64,000 bases of DNA from Palleniella intestinalis (GTDB lineage Bacteria > Bacteroidota > Bacteroidia > Bacteroidales > Bacteroidaceae): assembly GCF_013166595.1 (NCBI RefSeq), contig NZ_JABKKG010000010.1:1-64000 (forward strand), in the 5' to 3' direction. The notes under the pieces are model-generated. The model was not told the DNA's origin, ran no database searches, and was given only the letters and a program-made list of their open reading frames with translations. Both the position numbers and the translations under genes were made by a program. Numbering within the stretch: position 1 is the stretch's first letter; each line of letters opens with the position of its first letter. Shown piece by piece: positions 17,518 through 25,759 of the stretch.

Positions 17518-18909
17518 TCAGATAGCTGCAATTCTTATCCAATCTTCTGATTCTGACAGGAGCTTTATGTCTGTTTTGTCAATTCCATAGCAACAGCACA
17601 AAGATGTAGGAATGCTGATGGCATAGTTGCCATATATATTTCTTTGAATCATATAGCTCTCAACATTATAAAGTATATCCTTCATTTGGGTTAACTGCCT
17701 CTTAAGCAAGCTTATCATTGGCAGGCGGATTTCCGGTATCTCTATGTTAGGAGCTTTCTCCGGTTCTCCGCCAAACATTCTGTAAATCAGTTGATACTTA
17801 CGTATGATGGCTTTCATGCGTTTTTCGTATTTCTCAAGTTGTTTTGCGGATTTCGGCGGATTGAAGTTTATGCCACCGCTTGCAGATTCCAGCAAGAACA
17901 ATGCATACAGAGCTTTCTCTCTTCTGTGGATATTAGCAAATGTTACATCTGCCTCAGAGAAATATATGCGTTCACGCAAAGGGTCCAATACAACAGGGCT
18001 TCTTACTCCTTTACGTAACATGAATATATCGAATATTTGCCTATGGTATCCGGTAAAGACAAATCGGCCTTTTGATTCTTTGACATAGTTGAGTTGCAGA
18101 TTGTGAAAGCATTCTGCGAGCAAATCCATGATGAAGCGTATCGTGGATAATGGGTTATCAGCTATTTCTATCAGCATCAAGTTTGTTATCCTCTTATCGG
18201 ACATTGTCGATTCTCCTATTTTCATTAAGAATGAGGGATTGATGGTTCTTAGTTCTTCAATAGCAAACTTGGTTGCCAACTGTTCATTGCAGAAGGAGGC
18301 TGTGGATAAATTCTGTATCTGCTTAACGATGTTATGTATACGCTCGGTACTTACTTTTGGATATAGAAATTCAGCTATACGCAATAAGTCTGCCTCTGCG
18401 ATACTATTGTAATGTTCACTTATTTTAGGGAGATATACAAGTTCAAATCCAAAAAGACGAACTTCAGCACAGAGTTCTCTGAAAAGCTTGTTTATTTGTT
18501 CGTTTGTTTTATTGTCGTATTCGCTTTCTATGTAAAGTATTTGCGAACTATCAAATGATATTATGGAAGAATCAACAGACAATATGGATATGTTTTGACT
18601 ATTTATTGTCAATAAAAGCCGTAGTCCAATCAATAAAAGTGCTTCTTCTTTTGCACAAAAATCATCGGACATTGCTACTCTGATGAAATCATTCATCAAA
18701 GAATGTCGCGTCTTTTTATCAGCTGTAGCAATTGTTTTGAGGGCTTTTGCCAAAGTCAATGACCCGGCCGTTATTTCGCATTCTTTTGTGATACCATATT
18801 TTTCTCTAAGTTCATCAAGAAAATCTATTTCTTTAATATCAATGATATCATCAGCCTTTATTAAATCAGTGAATACTCTGAATATTGCTGTTTTCTCAGA
18901 TTTCCGCAT
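17518..18909 (-). CDS. Large protein with N-terminal TerB-like domain
   Basis: 463 residues. The first 100 residues resemble TerB/TerB-like helical domains: FRVFTDLIKADDIIDIKEIDFL followed by FIRVAMSDDFCAKEEALLLIGL, the two acidic helix pairs that bind metal in TerB. The remaining 360 residues are helical with a RRGEKA-like segment and are not recognised. No membrane span. It lies 158 bases upstream of the TerD operon on the same strand and is probably transcribed separately. Its position and TerB-like head tie it to the Ter-type cluster; no other function can be given. Confidence 0.6.
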   Translation of the reverse strand: MRKSEKTAIFRVFTDLIKADDIIDIKEIDFLDELREKYGITKECEITAGSLTLAKALKTIATADKKTRHSLMNDFIRVAMSDDFCAKEEALLLIGLRLLLTINSQNISILSVDSSIISFDSSQILYIESEYDNKTNEQINKLFRELCAEVRLFGFELVYLPKISEHYNSIAEADLLRIAEFLYPKVSTERIHNIVKQIQNLSTASFCNEQLATKFAIEELRTINPSFLMKIGESTMSDKRITNLMLIEIADNPLSTIRFIMDLLAECFHNLQLNYVKESKGRFVFTGYHRQIFDIFMLRKGVRSPVVLDPLRERIYFSEADVTFANIHRREKALYALFLLESASGGINFNPPKSAKQLEKYEKRMKAIIRKYQLIYRMFGGEPEKAPNIEIPEIRLPMISLLKRQLTQMKDILYNVESYMIQRNIYGNYAISIPTSLCCCYGIDKTDIKLLSESEDWIRIAAI

Positions 18910-18949
18910 AGGATGTACATATTTAGTGATATGATAAAGAAACCACTAT

Positions 18950-19445
18950 TTATTAAAAACGTGCAGTCGGCTCCGAGGCTTGCTGTCGCATAGATAGGTT
19001 TTTCTTGATGTACATACATATAAAAAAGGTGTGGAGCCAGTCCTGCTGCCCGTCCCACAACCTAAAGGCCTTCGCATTGCCCGATTAGTCGAAACGAGCA
19101 ACGCCAAAGCCCCACGCCGATGCATGTATATCAATACGCCTCAGTCCTTTGGAAGCCGGCGGGGCTGCCAAAGGAAGAAAAAGGCTGCATATCAATAATA
19201 CACATCCCATAGGGCGTTTACGTTGCTTTGTTTTTTGACTAATCGTTTGAAGTTGCGAAGTTCTTAGGTTGTCAAAACCAAAGCGTCAGTTAAACGCCTT
19301 CTCAATATGTAGTGATTCCTCTTCCCTACCCGCGTCCGCAGTGTTCCTTCATCGAAAGGAACTTGCTTCTGCTCGGCGTGGACTTATAGAACCTTTACCG
19401 GAGATGCCGAGGTGGCGCTTCCAAAAAGGAGTATAAGGAAATCAG
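18950..19445. other. Non-coding, structure-rich region between divergent gene groups
   Basis: About 500 bases with no convincing gene. It holds several inverted repeats: the long hairpin at 19213-19298, a GTTCCTT/AAGGAAC stem near 19340-19360, and GC-rich blocks. Minus-strand readings (for example through 18946-19134) look like peptides commonly over-predicted in Bacteroidales genomes, which suggests a repeated non-coding sequence. It could encode a structured RNA or be a dispersed element. Confidence 0.4.
19213..19298. other. Long imperfect hairpin
   Basis: GGCGTTTA at 19213-19220 pairs with TAAACGCC at 19291-19298. Inside, GCTTTG and TTTTGAC of the left arm pair with GTCAAAA and CAAAGC of the right arm. 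About 25 base pairs form with small bulges around a 31-base loop. The arms do not look like the ends of an IS. Confidence 0.6.
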
Positions 19446-19552
19446 GTACAAAAATAATAAATTATTCTTAAACTTGAAAACTTTTTGAATGATTTTTCAT
19501 ATTGTCACGCAAAATAATCATTGGTTTTTCTGTTGGTTGTCTTTCAATGTAC

Positions 19553-19620
19553 AAAAGGTAACGCTTGACATCATAAAAGGTAACACTTTACAGTGCGAAA
19601 GGTTACCTTTTACAACGCAT
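19553..19620. repeat. AAAGGTAACACTTT-type repeat cluster, copy 1
   Basis: Three successive units built on AAAGGTAACACTTT (with variants) about 24 bases apart, the last inverted or mixed (AAAGGTTACCTTT). Related clusters occur at 36862-36951 and 56983-57070, always between genes. Lies upstream of the sigma-factor gene. Confidence 0.75.
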
Positions 19621-19851
19621 TGATATACAAAGAAATACAGAAGCAGTTAGGCATCAAAAGACAAGTTGGCAAGGTGCTGCAGATTATCTCCTTTCAATAT
19701 TTTTTCACGGATAGCAAGAAAAAATGTGCACCATGATGTCACAAATCGCGGCTTTCTGCGTTATATGGATAGAAACAACAAGAAAAAACGAGAAACAACA
19801 AAAACACAGGGCTGCCGGACACCGGAAAGGACGGCACAGCAAACAAAGAAA

Positions 19852-20343
19852 ATGGACTTAAGCACATTCAATAGAAAGATTATCCCAATACGCAGCCGGC
19901 TCTTGAAAAGGGCGGGACAGCTGCTTGGCAATGACAGCGACGCTGAGGACATTGTGCAAGAGACCATGCTGAAACTGTGGAGCATACGCGACCAACTGGA
20001 CAGTCATCCTAATGTGGAGGCCCTGGCGATGACTATCCTGCGCAACAAGGCGAACGACTTGTGGCGGCAAAGGCAGAAATTCACAGGCATGCCGCAGGAG
20101 ACCGGCACGGAAAGCTACACCGCCGAGGCACGCAGCGACATGGAACTCATAGGCTTGATTGTGGAGCATCTGCCGCCTCTACAGCGGTCTGTGTTCAGGA
20201 TGAAGGAGATTGAAGGTTATGAGGCGGAGGAGATAATCAGCATCATAGGCTGCTCGCCTGAGGCTTTGAGGCAGAATATGTCAAGGGCTCGCAGGAAAAT
20301 CAGGGAAGAATTTGTAAGACTTTCTAACTCAAGGACGATATGA
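19852..20343 (+). CDS. ECF-type RNA polymerase sigma factor
   Basis: 164 residues from ATG 19852. An open frame extends back to 19666, but that stretch is basic and low in complexity and has no sigma features, while MDLSTFNRKIIPIRSRLL is a normal ECF start. Region 2 (DSDAEDIVQETMLKLW) and region 4 with its helix-turn-helix (LPPLQRSVFRMKEIEGYEAEEIISIIGCS) are clear. Its stop overlaps the start of the next gene (ATGA), which is an anti-sigma-like membrane protein, the usual partner arrangement. Target genes cannot be told; self-regulation of this operon is likely. Confidence 0.9.
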   Translation: MDLSTFNRKIIPIRSRLLKRAGQLLGNDSDAEDIVQETMLKLWSIRDQLDSHPNVEALAMTILRNKANDLWRQRQKFTGMPQETGTESYTAEARSDMELIGLIVEHLPPLQRSVFRMKEIEGYEAEEIISIIGCSPEALRQNMSRARRKIREEFVRLSNSRTI

Positions 20344-20765
20344 CAAAACAGGAAATACAACAACTCTTAGAGAAATATGACGACGGCATGACGACATGCG
20401 CCGAGGAGAATGCCCTGCGCAAGTATTTCCGGACGCTGCCGGACGAGGAGATGCCAAAGGAGTGGCAGGCGTACAAGATGATGTTTGCTTTTGTCGACAG
20501 CAAGGCGGCTGTCGTGGAAGAACCTTCCGCGGCAAAGAAAAGCAAGGGCAGGCTTACTCTATATCTGCGCATCGCGTCCATTGCGGCCTGCATTGCGGCG
20601 ACAGTCATCATAGCCCTGCCGAAGGGAAACGCAGCGGACGGTTATGCTGTCCTTGACGGCAAGAGGGTGACAAACAAGCACATTGTGCAGGAAGAGGCGG
20701 AGGCGGCATTGCAATCCGTGATGTACACTGACGATGATGCTTTCGCGGCTTTTGACGAGTTATGA
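20340..20765 (+). CDS. Anti-sigma-like single-span membrane protein
   Basis: 141 residues. An acidic N-terminal cytosolic part (1-70) begins EIQQLLEKYDDGMTTCAEENALRKYF, a pattern seen in short Bacteroidota anti-sigma proteins that follow ECF genes. One membrane span is at about 74-94; the remainder is a short periplasmic tail. The start overlaps the sigma-factor stop by four bases, so translation is probably coupled. It is inferred to hold the sigma factor inactive at the membrane; no zinc (HxxxCxxC) motif is visible. Confidence 0.65.
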   Translation: MTKQEIQQLLEKYDDGMTTCAEENALRKYFRTLPDEEMPKEWQAYKMMFAFVDSKAAVVEEPSAAKKSKGRLTLYLRIASIAACIAATVIIALPKGNAADGYAVLDGKRVTNKHIVQEEAEAALQSVMYTDDDAFAAFDEL

Positions 20766-20802
20766 AGCGCATAGCGCAAAAACATTGTAAACCAAACGAA
20801 TC

Positions 20803-21225
20803 ATGAGACATATACTATTGACATTATTGCTTATGGCAAGCAGTCTCACCATGCAGGCGGCACTGACCATCGACCGTATCTTTGCGACTTACGGCCACTC
20901 GAAAGGCTGCAAAATGGTGGAGATGCACGACACGAAAATGCGCGGCTATCCTCTGCGCACATACAAAAGCCTTGTTTACAAGCATATCGGCAATGAGGTG
21001 GACAAGGCTCTTGCCGAGGACAAGCGCAAGGCGAAGAAAATCCGTGAGGTTGTCGACAACGGCACGGTCGTGAGCGGTTACTACCAGATGCCGTCAACGG
21101 ACGGGAAGACAAACCGCTACATCCTGTTCAGCAAAGGCCCGAAAGGCAGCGGCACACTGATTTACATCGAGGGGGCTTTGAAGCCTGAGGATGTAATGAC
21201 AATGTGCTATGGCAAACGGCGGTAG
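20803..21225 (+). CDS. Small secreted protein of the sigma-factor operon
   Basis: 140 residues. Signal peptide at 1-19 (cleavage near MQA), then a basic, Lys-rich domain with FATYGHSKGCKMVEMHD, a central helix DKALAEDKRKAKKIREVV, and a C-terminal beta part ending TLIYIEGALKPEDVMTMCYG. No family named with certainty; it resembles small periplasmic proteins that accompany ECF sigma factors in Bacteroides and Prevotella. It follows the anti-sigma-like gene by 37 bases. Probably an envelope protein sensed or controlled by the sigma system. Confidence 0.65.
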   Translation: MRHILLTLLLMASSLTMQAALTIDRIFATYGHSKGCKMVEMHDTKMRGYPLRTYKSLVYKHIGNEVDKALAEDKRKAKKIREVVDNGTVVSGYYQMPSTDGKTNRYILFSKGPKGSGTLIYIEGALKPEDVMTMCYGKRR

Positions 21226-21282
21226 GCGATTTTTACACCTTATTATATATAGTACCCTAACATGCAAAAAAACATATTCACC

Positions 21283-22161
21283 ATGAAAAAACTTTTCACT
21301 TTGATTCTCCTCTTGCCGGCTATTGCGATGCAGGCAGAAACAGTGCAAGACACAACATTCGTATACGGCAACAAGCAGATTGTGGTCAGCGACACGGACG
21401 AAGGCACAAACGTGGCTGTGCTTGACCAAGACGGCGACGAGTTCCGCAAGACTTCCGAGACAAAATTCGTCGACGGACAGGAAGTTACGCAAGTGTACGT
21501 CACTTCGCCGTTCCTGCCAAAGAAATGGAACATCAACAGAAAAGCCCATTTCTACAGCCACATCCCTTGGTTCAGTTATGGTTTCTCGACACTGAGCGGA
21601 GGGGCGATGCATTTCAACAACAGCGACGGCATGCACCTGAACAGCTCCAAATCATGGGAGTTTGCCATCGCACCATTGTCCGCAGCCATCCCTTTCAACA
21701 GCCGGCACACGTTCGGAATGTCGTTCGGCATGCAGTTCGCATGGGTGAAGGTGCATTTCAAGGAGGACTATGCCTTGTACAACAATGACGGCATACTGTC
21801 CGTACAGCCTATAGAATACAGTGAGGGCGAAACGTTCAAGAAGAGCTACATCAGCTACAAGGCGTTGCGTTTCCCTGTCTTTCTGGAATATCAGCGCACT
21901 GTGAAGAGGCGTGAGCTCTTCGCCACTTTCGGCTTGTCACTGGAGGTAAGGCAAAGCGAGCGTGCGCGTTACAAGACCAACCACAACACTATCACTACGA
22001 CAAAGGACATTCATGTAAACCCGATAGGCGTTAACCTTGAACTACAGTTCGGCTATGCAGGCATAGCATTCTACATGAGGCAAGCTCTCACGCCGCTTAT
22101 GAAGACAAGCAATGCGCCGAAGGCTTATCCAATGGCGCTGGGAATGGCGGTCGGCTTCTGA
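21283..22161 (+). CDS. Outer-membrane beta-barrel protein
   Basis: About 292 residues from ATG 21283, which begins a clear signal peptide (MKKLFTLILLLPAIAMQA); an ATG at 21262 would add seven residues ahead of it. From about residue 90 on it shows alternating aromatic/hydrophobic strands typical of a Bacteroidota porin-like barrel (HIPWFSYGFSTLSGG, FAIAPLSAAIPFN, HTFGMSFGMQFAWV), ending in a C-terminal Phe (MAVGF). Last gene of the ECF operon. Substrate unknown. Confidence 0.75.
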   Translation: MKKLFTLILLLPAIAMQAETVQDTTFVYGNKQIVVSDTDEGTNVAVLDQDGDEFRKTSETKFVDGQEVTQVYVTSPFLPKKWNINRKAHFYSHIPWFSYGFSTLSGGAMHFNNSDGMHLNSSKSWEFAIAPLSAAIPFNSRHTFGMSFGMQFAWVKVHFKEDYALYNNDGILSVQPIEYSEGETFKKSYISYKALRFPVFLEYQRTVKRRELFATFGLSLEVRQSERARYKTNHNTITTTKDIHVNPIGVNLELQFGYAGIAFYMRQALTPLMKTSNAPKAYPMALGMAVGF

Positions 22162-22237
22162 GAATCGTGTGGTTGCCAGCAGCTGCTCTGCAAATCCACT
22201 ATTATTGGTGTTATGGTATCCACATGAAATACTGCAT

Positions 22238-22470
22238 AATGTGTGGCAGCGCCACATTCCTTATGTTAACCTCCAGCTTCAGCCGTGAGGTAGTAATGAT
22301 GCTTTACTGCTGTGTGGTGGAACCACACTCCTTTTCATAAGTTTGCTGCATCGCATAATTAACCTTAAACATAAAGGAGTGTGGCACTGCCACACCTTAT
22401 GTATGGGCTATTGGAGGCCTCACGGCTAAAGCCGGAGGTTACCATAAAGACTGTGGCTCCGCCACACATT
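22238..22470. repeat. Cluster of REP-like palindromes forming a large inverted repeat
   Basis: Four short palindromes of the form GTGTGGC-N3-GCCACAC (around 22242-22256, 22310-22327, 22379-22395, 22452-22466) and two oppositely oriented copies of a CCTCCxGCTTxAGCCGTGAGG block (22268-22291 and 22416-22440). The left and right halves are approximate reverse complements, giving an imperfect inverted repeat of about 230 bases. Lies after the barrel gene and may end its transcript. The rest of 22162-22699 holds only the promoter at 22623-22654. Confidence 0.75.
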
Positions 22471-22622
22471 CTACAATAGACCTTTACACTCCAAAATCAT
22501 TGAATCAGTACATCATTTCCGCAATAGCCTTACATGTTTGCCGCGGTGCGCAATCATAAGAATTTATGTCCGTCGAATCGTTACGATTTTCAGCTGCTAC
22601 CTTTTAATAAATGCAAATTTAT

Positions 22623-22654
22623 TTTGCCATTCGGTGACTTAATTGTAACTTTGC
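22623..22654 (+). promoter_or_regulatory. Bacteroidota promoter for the DUF3791/DUF3990 genes
   Basis: TTTG at 22623-22626 and TAACTTTGC at 22646-22654 with 19 bases between them, a full match to the -33/-7 consensus. The start codon at 22700 is about 45 bases on. Confidence 0.8.
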
Positions 22655-22699
22655 AAAAGCAAGTTTATGCCATAACAAATTTTTAAAAAACAACAAGCC

Positions 22700-22936
22700 A
22701 TGACAGAGCGTAACATTGAATACCGCATGATCTTCGCATCGTCTTGTGTGGAAAGTGCTGCACGCGCCTTGGGTATCTCTGCACAGCAGATGTATGAGAG
22801 GATGAAACGTGTCAACCTTATTGAAGGGTATATCTTAAAATGCTATGACGTTCTTCATGCCGAGAGCCGTGACCATGTGACAAAGGATGTCCTGGCAACG
22901 CTTGCCAAATGGGAAAGCAAGGAGGGACTGTCATGA
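22700..22936 (+). CDS. DUF3791 family small protein (antitoxin candidate)
   Basis: 78 residues, helical. The C-terminal half has the DUF3791 signature YDVLHAESRDHVTKDVLATL; the N-terminal half (ALGISAQQMYERM) is also typical. DUF3791 proteins are encoded next to DUF3990 proteins and are thought to be their antitoxins. The stop overlaps the DUF3990 start by four bases (ATGA at 22933-22936). It is one of two DUF3791 copies flanking the same DUF3990 gene. Confidence 0.8.
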   Translation: MTERNIEYRMIFASSCVESAARALGISAQQMYERMKRVNLIEGYILKCYDVLHAESRDHVTKDVLATLAKWESKEGLS

Positions 22937-23430
22937 TGGTCTACCATGCAGGGACAGAACGCATTGCCACCCCACGCGTTGACATGGGACGGGCAAACCT
23001 TGATTTTGGCACTGGCTTTTATGTCACAAACTTACTTGAGCAAGCTACGAAATGGAGTGAGAGAATGTCTCTAAGCAGGGGAATGCCTCCTGTCATCAAC
23101 CAATATGAGCTTGACATTGAGGCTGCGGCAAAGGAATTTGTCTACAAAAAGTTTGAGGCATACGACCGCGAATGGCTTGATTTCATTGTTGCAAACCGCA
23201 GAGGTGGCGACAATTGGAAATCGTTTGACATTGTGGAAGGCGGAGTGGCTGATGATCGTGTGATTGATACTGTCGAACTTTTCATCGGCGGCTTCATACC
23301 GGAAGAGCTTGCCATTGAGCGTCTGCAACATTTTGCCCCAAACAATCAGCTGTGCATAACAAACCAACATGTTGCGGACAAATACATGAGATTCATTGAT
23401 TCATTCTCACCTAAGGACAGCAATGCTTAA
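22933..23430 (+). CDS. DUF3990 family protein, ADP-ribosyltransferase-fold toxin candidate
   Basis: 165 residues from ATG 22933, chosen because it overlaps the preceding stop; ATG 22936 is equally possible. It opens with VYHAGTERIATP, then DFGTGFYVTNLLEQATKWS, the H-G/Y and phenylalanine-glycine patterns of the DUF3990 fold, which resembles ADP-ribosyltransferases; later segments are VNQYELDI-like (INQYELDIEAAAK) and DRVIDTVELFIGG. Sandwiched between two DUF3791 genes. Toxic activity is inferred from the pairing, not shown by sequence alone. Confidence 0.8.
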   Translation: MMVYHAGTERIATPRVDMGRANLDFGTGFYVTNLLEQATKWSERMSLSRGMPPVINQYELDIEAAAKEFVYKKFEAYDREWLDFIVANRRGGDNWKSFDIVEGGVADDRVIDTVELFIGGFIPEELAIERLQHFAPNNQLCITNQHVADKYMRFIDSFSPKDSNA

Positions 23431-23635
23431 CGACATATTACTTTGGAACAAAATCGGGCGTATCATAACCCTCATCCACAAAGCTCTAGACATTTCTCCG
23501 GAGCAAGCCTTTGACACATTCTATTCGTCAAAGACATGCAGCCGCCTGCATGACCATGATGATTATCTCTACCTGATGGGGGACCTTTATATTGTCGATG
23601 AATTGCTGATGGAATTAAAGCAACCTGCCAAATAA
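23423..23635 (+). CDS. Second DUF3791-type small protein
   Basis: 70 residues from ATG 23423, which overlaps the DUF3990 stop by 8 bases. Pattern ALDISPEQAFDTFYSSKTC and the closing LYLMGDLYIVDELLMEL match DUF3791 (compare the YDVLH...VDDI form). It shares little direct identity with the copy at 22700. The DUF3791-DUF3990-DUF3791 order may mean two antitoxins or an antitoxin plus a second activity. Confidence 0.75.
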   Translation: MLNDILLWNKIGRIITLIHKALDISPEQAFDTFYSSKTCSRLHDHDDYLYLMGDLYIVDELLMELKQPAK

Positions 23636-23679
23636 TTGATTTCATGCTGGGAATAAATACAAAATAAATGCGAAATTAT

Positions 23680-23711
23680 TTCGCCATGTAACAAGTTCGT
23701 TGTAACTTTGC
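23680..23711 (+). promoter_or_regulatory. Bacteroidota promoter for lptB
   Basis: TTCG at 23680-23683 (one mismatch to TTTG) and TAACTTTGC at 23703-23711, spaced by 19 bases. The lptB start follows about 20 bases on. Confidence 0.75.
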
Positions 23712-23730
23712 ATGACAAACAAAATAGAAT

Positions 23731-24507
23731 ATGATGGAAGAAACAGAGAAGTTGGTTTTGCGCGCGGAGGGACTTGTCAAGCAGTATGGCAAGCGCACCG
23801 TGGTCAACGATGTGGCGTTCGATGTCAAGCAAGGCGAGATTGTCGGACTGTTAGGGCCTAATGGCGCAGGAAAGACAACATCATTTTACATGACCACAGG
23901 CCTTGTCGTCCCAAACGGAGGACATATCTATATAGGTGAGGAGGAAATCACGAAGCTCCCTGTCTACAAGCGTGCACGCCTCGGCATCGGCTATCTGCCG
24001 CAGGAGGCGAGCGTGTTCAGGAAAATGACTGTCGAGGACAACATCCTCTCCGTGCTGGAGATGACGGGCAAGCCCCGCGACTACCAAATGGAGAAACTCG
24101 AGCAACTCATCAACGAGTTCTCGCTCCACAAGGTGCGCAAGAACCTCGGCGACCGCCTTTCGGGTGGCGAGCGCCGCCGTACGGAGATTGCGCGATGCCT
24201 TGCCATAGAACCGAAATTCATCATGCTTGACGAGCCTTTCGCCGGTGTGGACCCAATCGCGGTGGAGGAGATTCAGGAGGTGGTGTGGCACTTGAAGTAC
24301 AAGAACATAGGCATACTGATCACCGACCATAATGTTCAGGAGACGCTCGCCATCACGGACAGAGCCTACCTTCTCTTTGAGGGCAGGATTCTTTTCCAAG
24401 GCACTCCGGAGGAACTTGCCGCCGACCCAATGGTAAGAAAGAATTACCTTACCGACAATTTCCAGCTGCGCAAATCGCAGTTCCAGCAGAAAGAGCCACA
24501 GCAATGA
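23731..24507 (+). CDS. lptB: LPS export ABC transporter ATP-binding protein
   Basis: 258 residues. ATPase that powers extraction of lipopolysaccharide from the inner membrane with LptF/LptG. Walker [10 protein letters not shown], signature LSGGERRR, Walker [13 protein letters not shown] and H-loop TDH are all intact, and the [10 protein letters not shown]-loop region is typical of LptB. Length is slightly above the 240 of E. coli because of a short polar C-terminal tail. It is alone here, with its own promoter and a terminator just after the stop; no lptF/G/A/C gene is beside it. Confidence 0.93.
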   Translation: MMEETEKLVLRAEGLVKQYGKRTVVNDVAFDVKQGEIVGLLGPNGAGKTTSFYMTTGLVVPNGGHIYIGEEEITKLPVYKRARLGIGYLPQEASVFRKMTVEDNILSVLEMTGKPRDYQMEKLEQLINEFSLHKVRKNLGDRLSGGERRRTEIARCLAIEPKFIMLDEPFAGVDPIAVEEIQEVVWHLKYKNIGILITDHNVQETLAITDRAYLLFEGRILFQGTPEELAADPMVRKNYLTDNFQLRKSQFQQKEPQQ

Positions 24508-24513
24508 CATGTA

Positions 24514-24550
24514 CATGGGCAGCGTTGAACAGCCGCCCATGCTTTTTTTT
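24514..24550 (+). terminator. Rho-independent terminator after lptB
   Basis: CATGGGC (24514-24520) pairs with GCCCATG (24535-24541), followed by C and eight T. It begins 7 bases after the lptB stop. Confidence 0.85.
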
Positions 24551-24609
24551 ATATATACGATATATTCCACAAAATCCGCCATACGTTACAAAGAAACACA
24601 TCACACATC

Positions 24610-25560
24610 ATGACAAAATTCAAAACAGGACTATTCGCCTTAGGCATCTCCTTGTTCTGCTTGTCAGCAGTGCAATTCACTCACCGGGCAGGCAGCAACG
24701 CATCCGCACCTGACACTCAAGCACTTACCGACACACTTTCCAAAATCGCGTCCGACTATCCGGGCGAAATCGGCGTGGCGGTAATCATAGACAACGCCGA
24801 CACTGTCGCCGTCAACAACAAGAGCATCTACGCCATGATGAGCGTGTTCAAGGTGCATCAGGCATTAGCCCTCTGCAACGACTTTGACCGCAAGGGGCTT
24901 TCCCTCGACTCATTGATTGCCATGCAAAGGGACAAACTCGACCCGGACACATGGAGCCCTATGCTGAAGGACCACCGGGAGGCGGAATTCGCTTTGCCTG
25001 TCAAGGAACTGCTGCGCTACACGCTCATTCAGAGTGACAACAACGCAAGCAACCTCATGTTCAACAGATTGGCAGACGTTGCACGCACCGACAGTTTCAT
25101 CGCCACGCTCATCCCTCGCCAAAGTTTCCGGATAGCTTACACGGAAGAGGAGATGTCCGCCGACCACGGCAAGGCATACTCCAACCGCACATCGCCTCTC
25201 GGCGCCGCAACGCTCATGAACCGTCTGTTCACCGACAGCCTGATAAGCAAAGGCAAGCAATCCTTCATAATGGAAACCTTGGAGCAATGCTCAACCGGCA
25301 AGGACAGGATTGTCGCGCCATTGCTTGACAAGGAAGGTGTTGTCGTCGCCCATAAGACCGGCTCAGGCTACACCAATGAGGCGGGAATCCTCGCTGCCCA
25401 CAACGATGTCGCATTCATACGCCTGCCAAACGGCAAGCACTATGCGCTGGCTGTGTTTGTAAAGGATTTCAAAGGTAACGAGGAAGAGGCTGCAAAAGCC
25501 ATAGCACGCATATCTGCCGCTGTGTACTCATTTATCAGCGTCAGGCAAAGAAGACAATGA
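24610..25560 (+). CDS. Class A (subclass A2, CfxA-like) beta-lactamase
   Basis: 316 residues. Serine hydrolase that opens the beta-lactam ring, exported by an N-terminal hydrophobic signal (about 7-22). Active site: Ser78-VFK81, SDN at 142-144, the YTEEEMSADH segment at 177-186 that holds the omega-loop Glu region of A2 enzymes, and KTGSG at 249-253. Many long stretches (MMSVFKVHQALALCNDFD, DTWSPMLKD) are, from memory, nearly the same as CfxA of Bacteroides/Prevotella, but the signal peptide and C-terminus differ, so it is a relative rather than CfxA itself. No mobile-element gene is next to it, so it may be resident. Confidence 0.9.
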   Translation: MTKFKTGLFALGISLFCLSAVQFTHRAGSNASAPDTQALTDTLSKIASDYPGEIGVAVIIDNADTVAVNNKSIYAMMSVFKVHQALALCNDFDRKGLSLDSLIAMQRDKLDPDTWSPMLKDHREAEFALPVKELLRYTLIQSDNNASNLMFNRLADVARTDSFIATLIPRQSFRIAYTEEEMSADHGKAYSNRTSPLGAATLMNRLFTDSLISKGKQSFIMETLEQCSTGKDRIVAPLLDKEGVVVAHKTGSGYTNEAGILAAHNDVAFIRLPNGKHYALAVFVKDFKGNEEEAAKAIARISAAVYSFISVRQRRQ

Positions 25561-25626
25561 CAAGCAGCAAAGCCCTTATATATCCTCATCTTATGATTTT
25601 TTTCTTCAAAAGGGGCTTGCCTTGAA

Positions 25627-25660
25627 AACCGCACCGGCGGTGAAAGTAGCCGGTGCGGTT
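25627..25660. other. Perfect 12-bp hairpin after the beta-lactamase
   Basis: AACCGCACCGGC (25627-25638) and GCCGGTGCGGTT (25649-25660) form a perfect stem with a 10-base loop, 66 bases after the beta-lactamase stop. No T run follows on the plus strand; on the minus strand four T follow. Confidence 0.6.
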
Positions 25661-25759
25661 CTCTGCACAGAAACATACGTACGTTGCGCACATAATAAGA
25701 GAGGTATTTGCGTGTTTTGCCGTACACAAAACAATCAGCATTATTTTTGTAATATGTTC

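Noticed and set aside
8021..18909. Simple tellurite-resistance operon
   Set aside because: No TerC gene; kinase, phosphatase and vWA genes point to signalling. Ter names refer to folds only.
18861..19134. Short minus-strand frames in the non-coding region
   Set aside because: No promoter or domain; they overlap hairpins and resemble peptides often mis-called in Bacteroidales genomes.
19666..19851. N-terminal extension of the sigma factor
   Set aside because: Basic, low-complexity and without sigma features; ATG at 19852 gives a normal ECF protein.
22238..22470. Insertion sequence
   Set aside because: No transposase frame and no clear target-site repeats; only palindromes.
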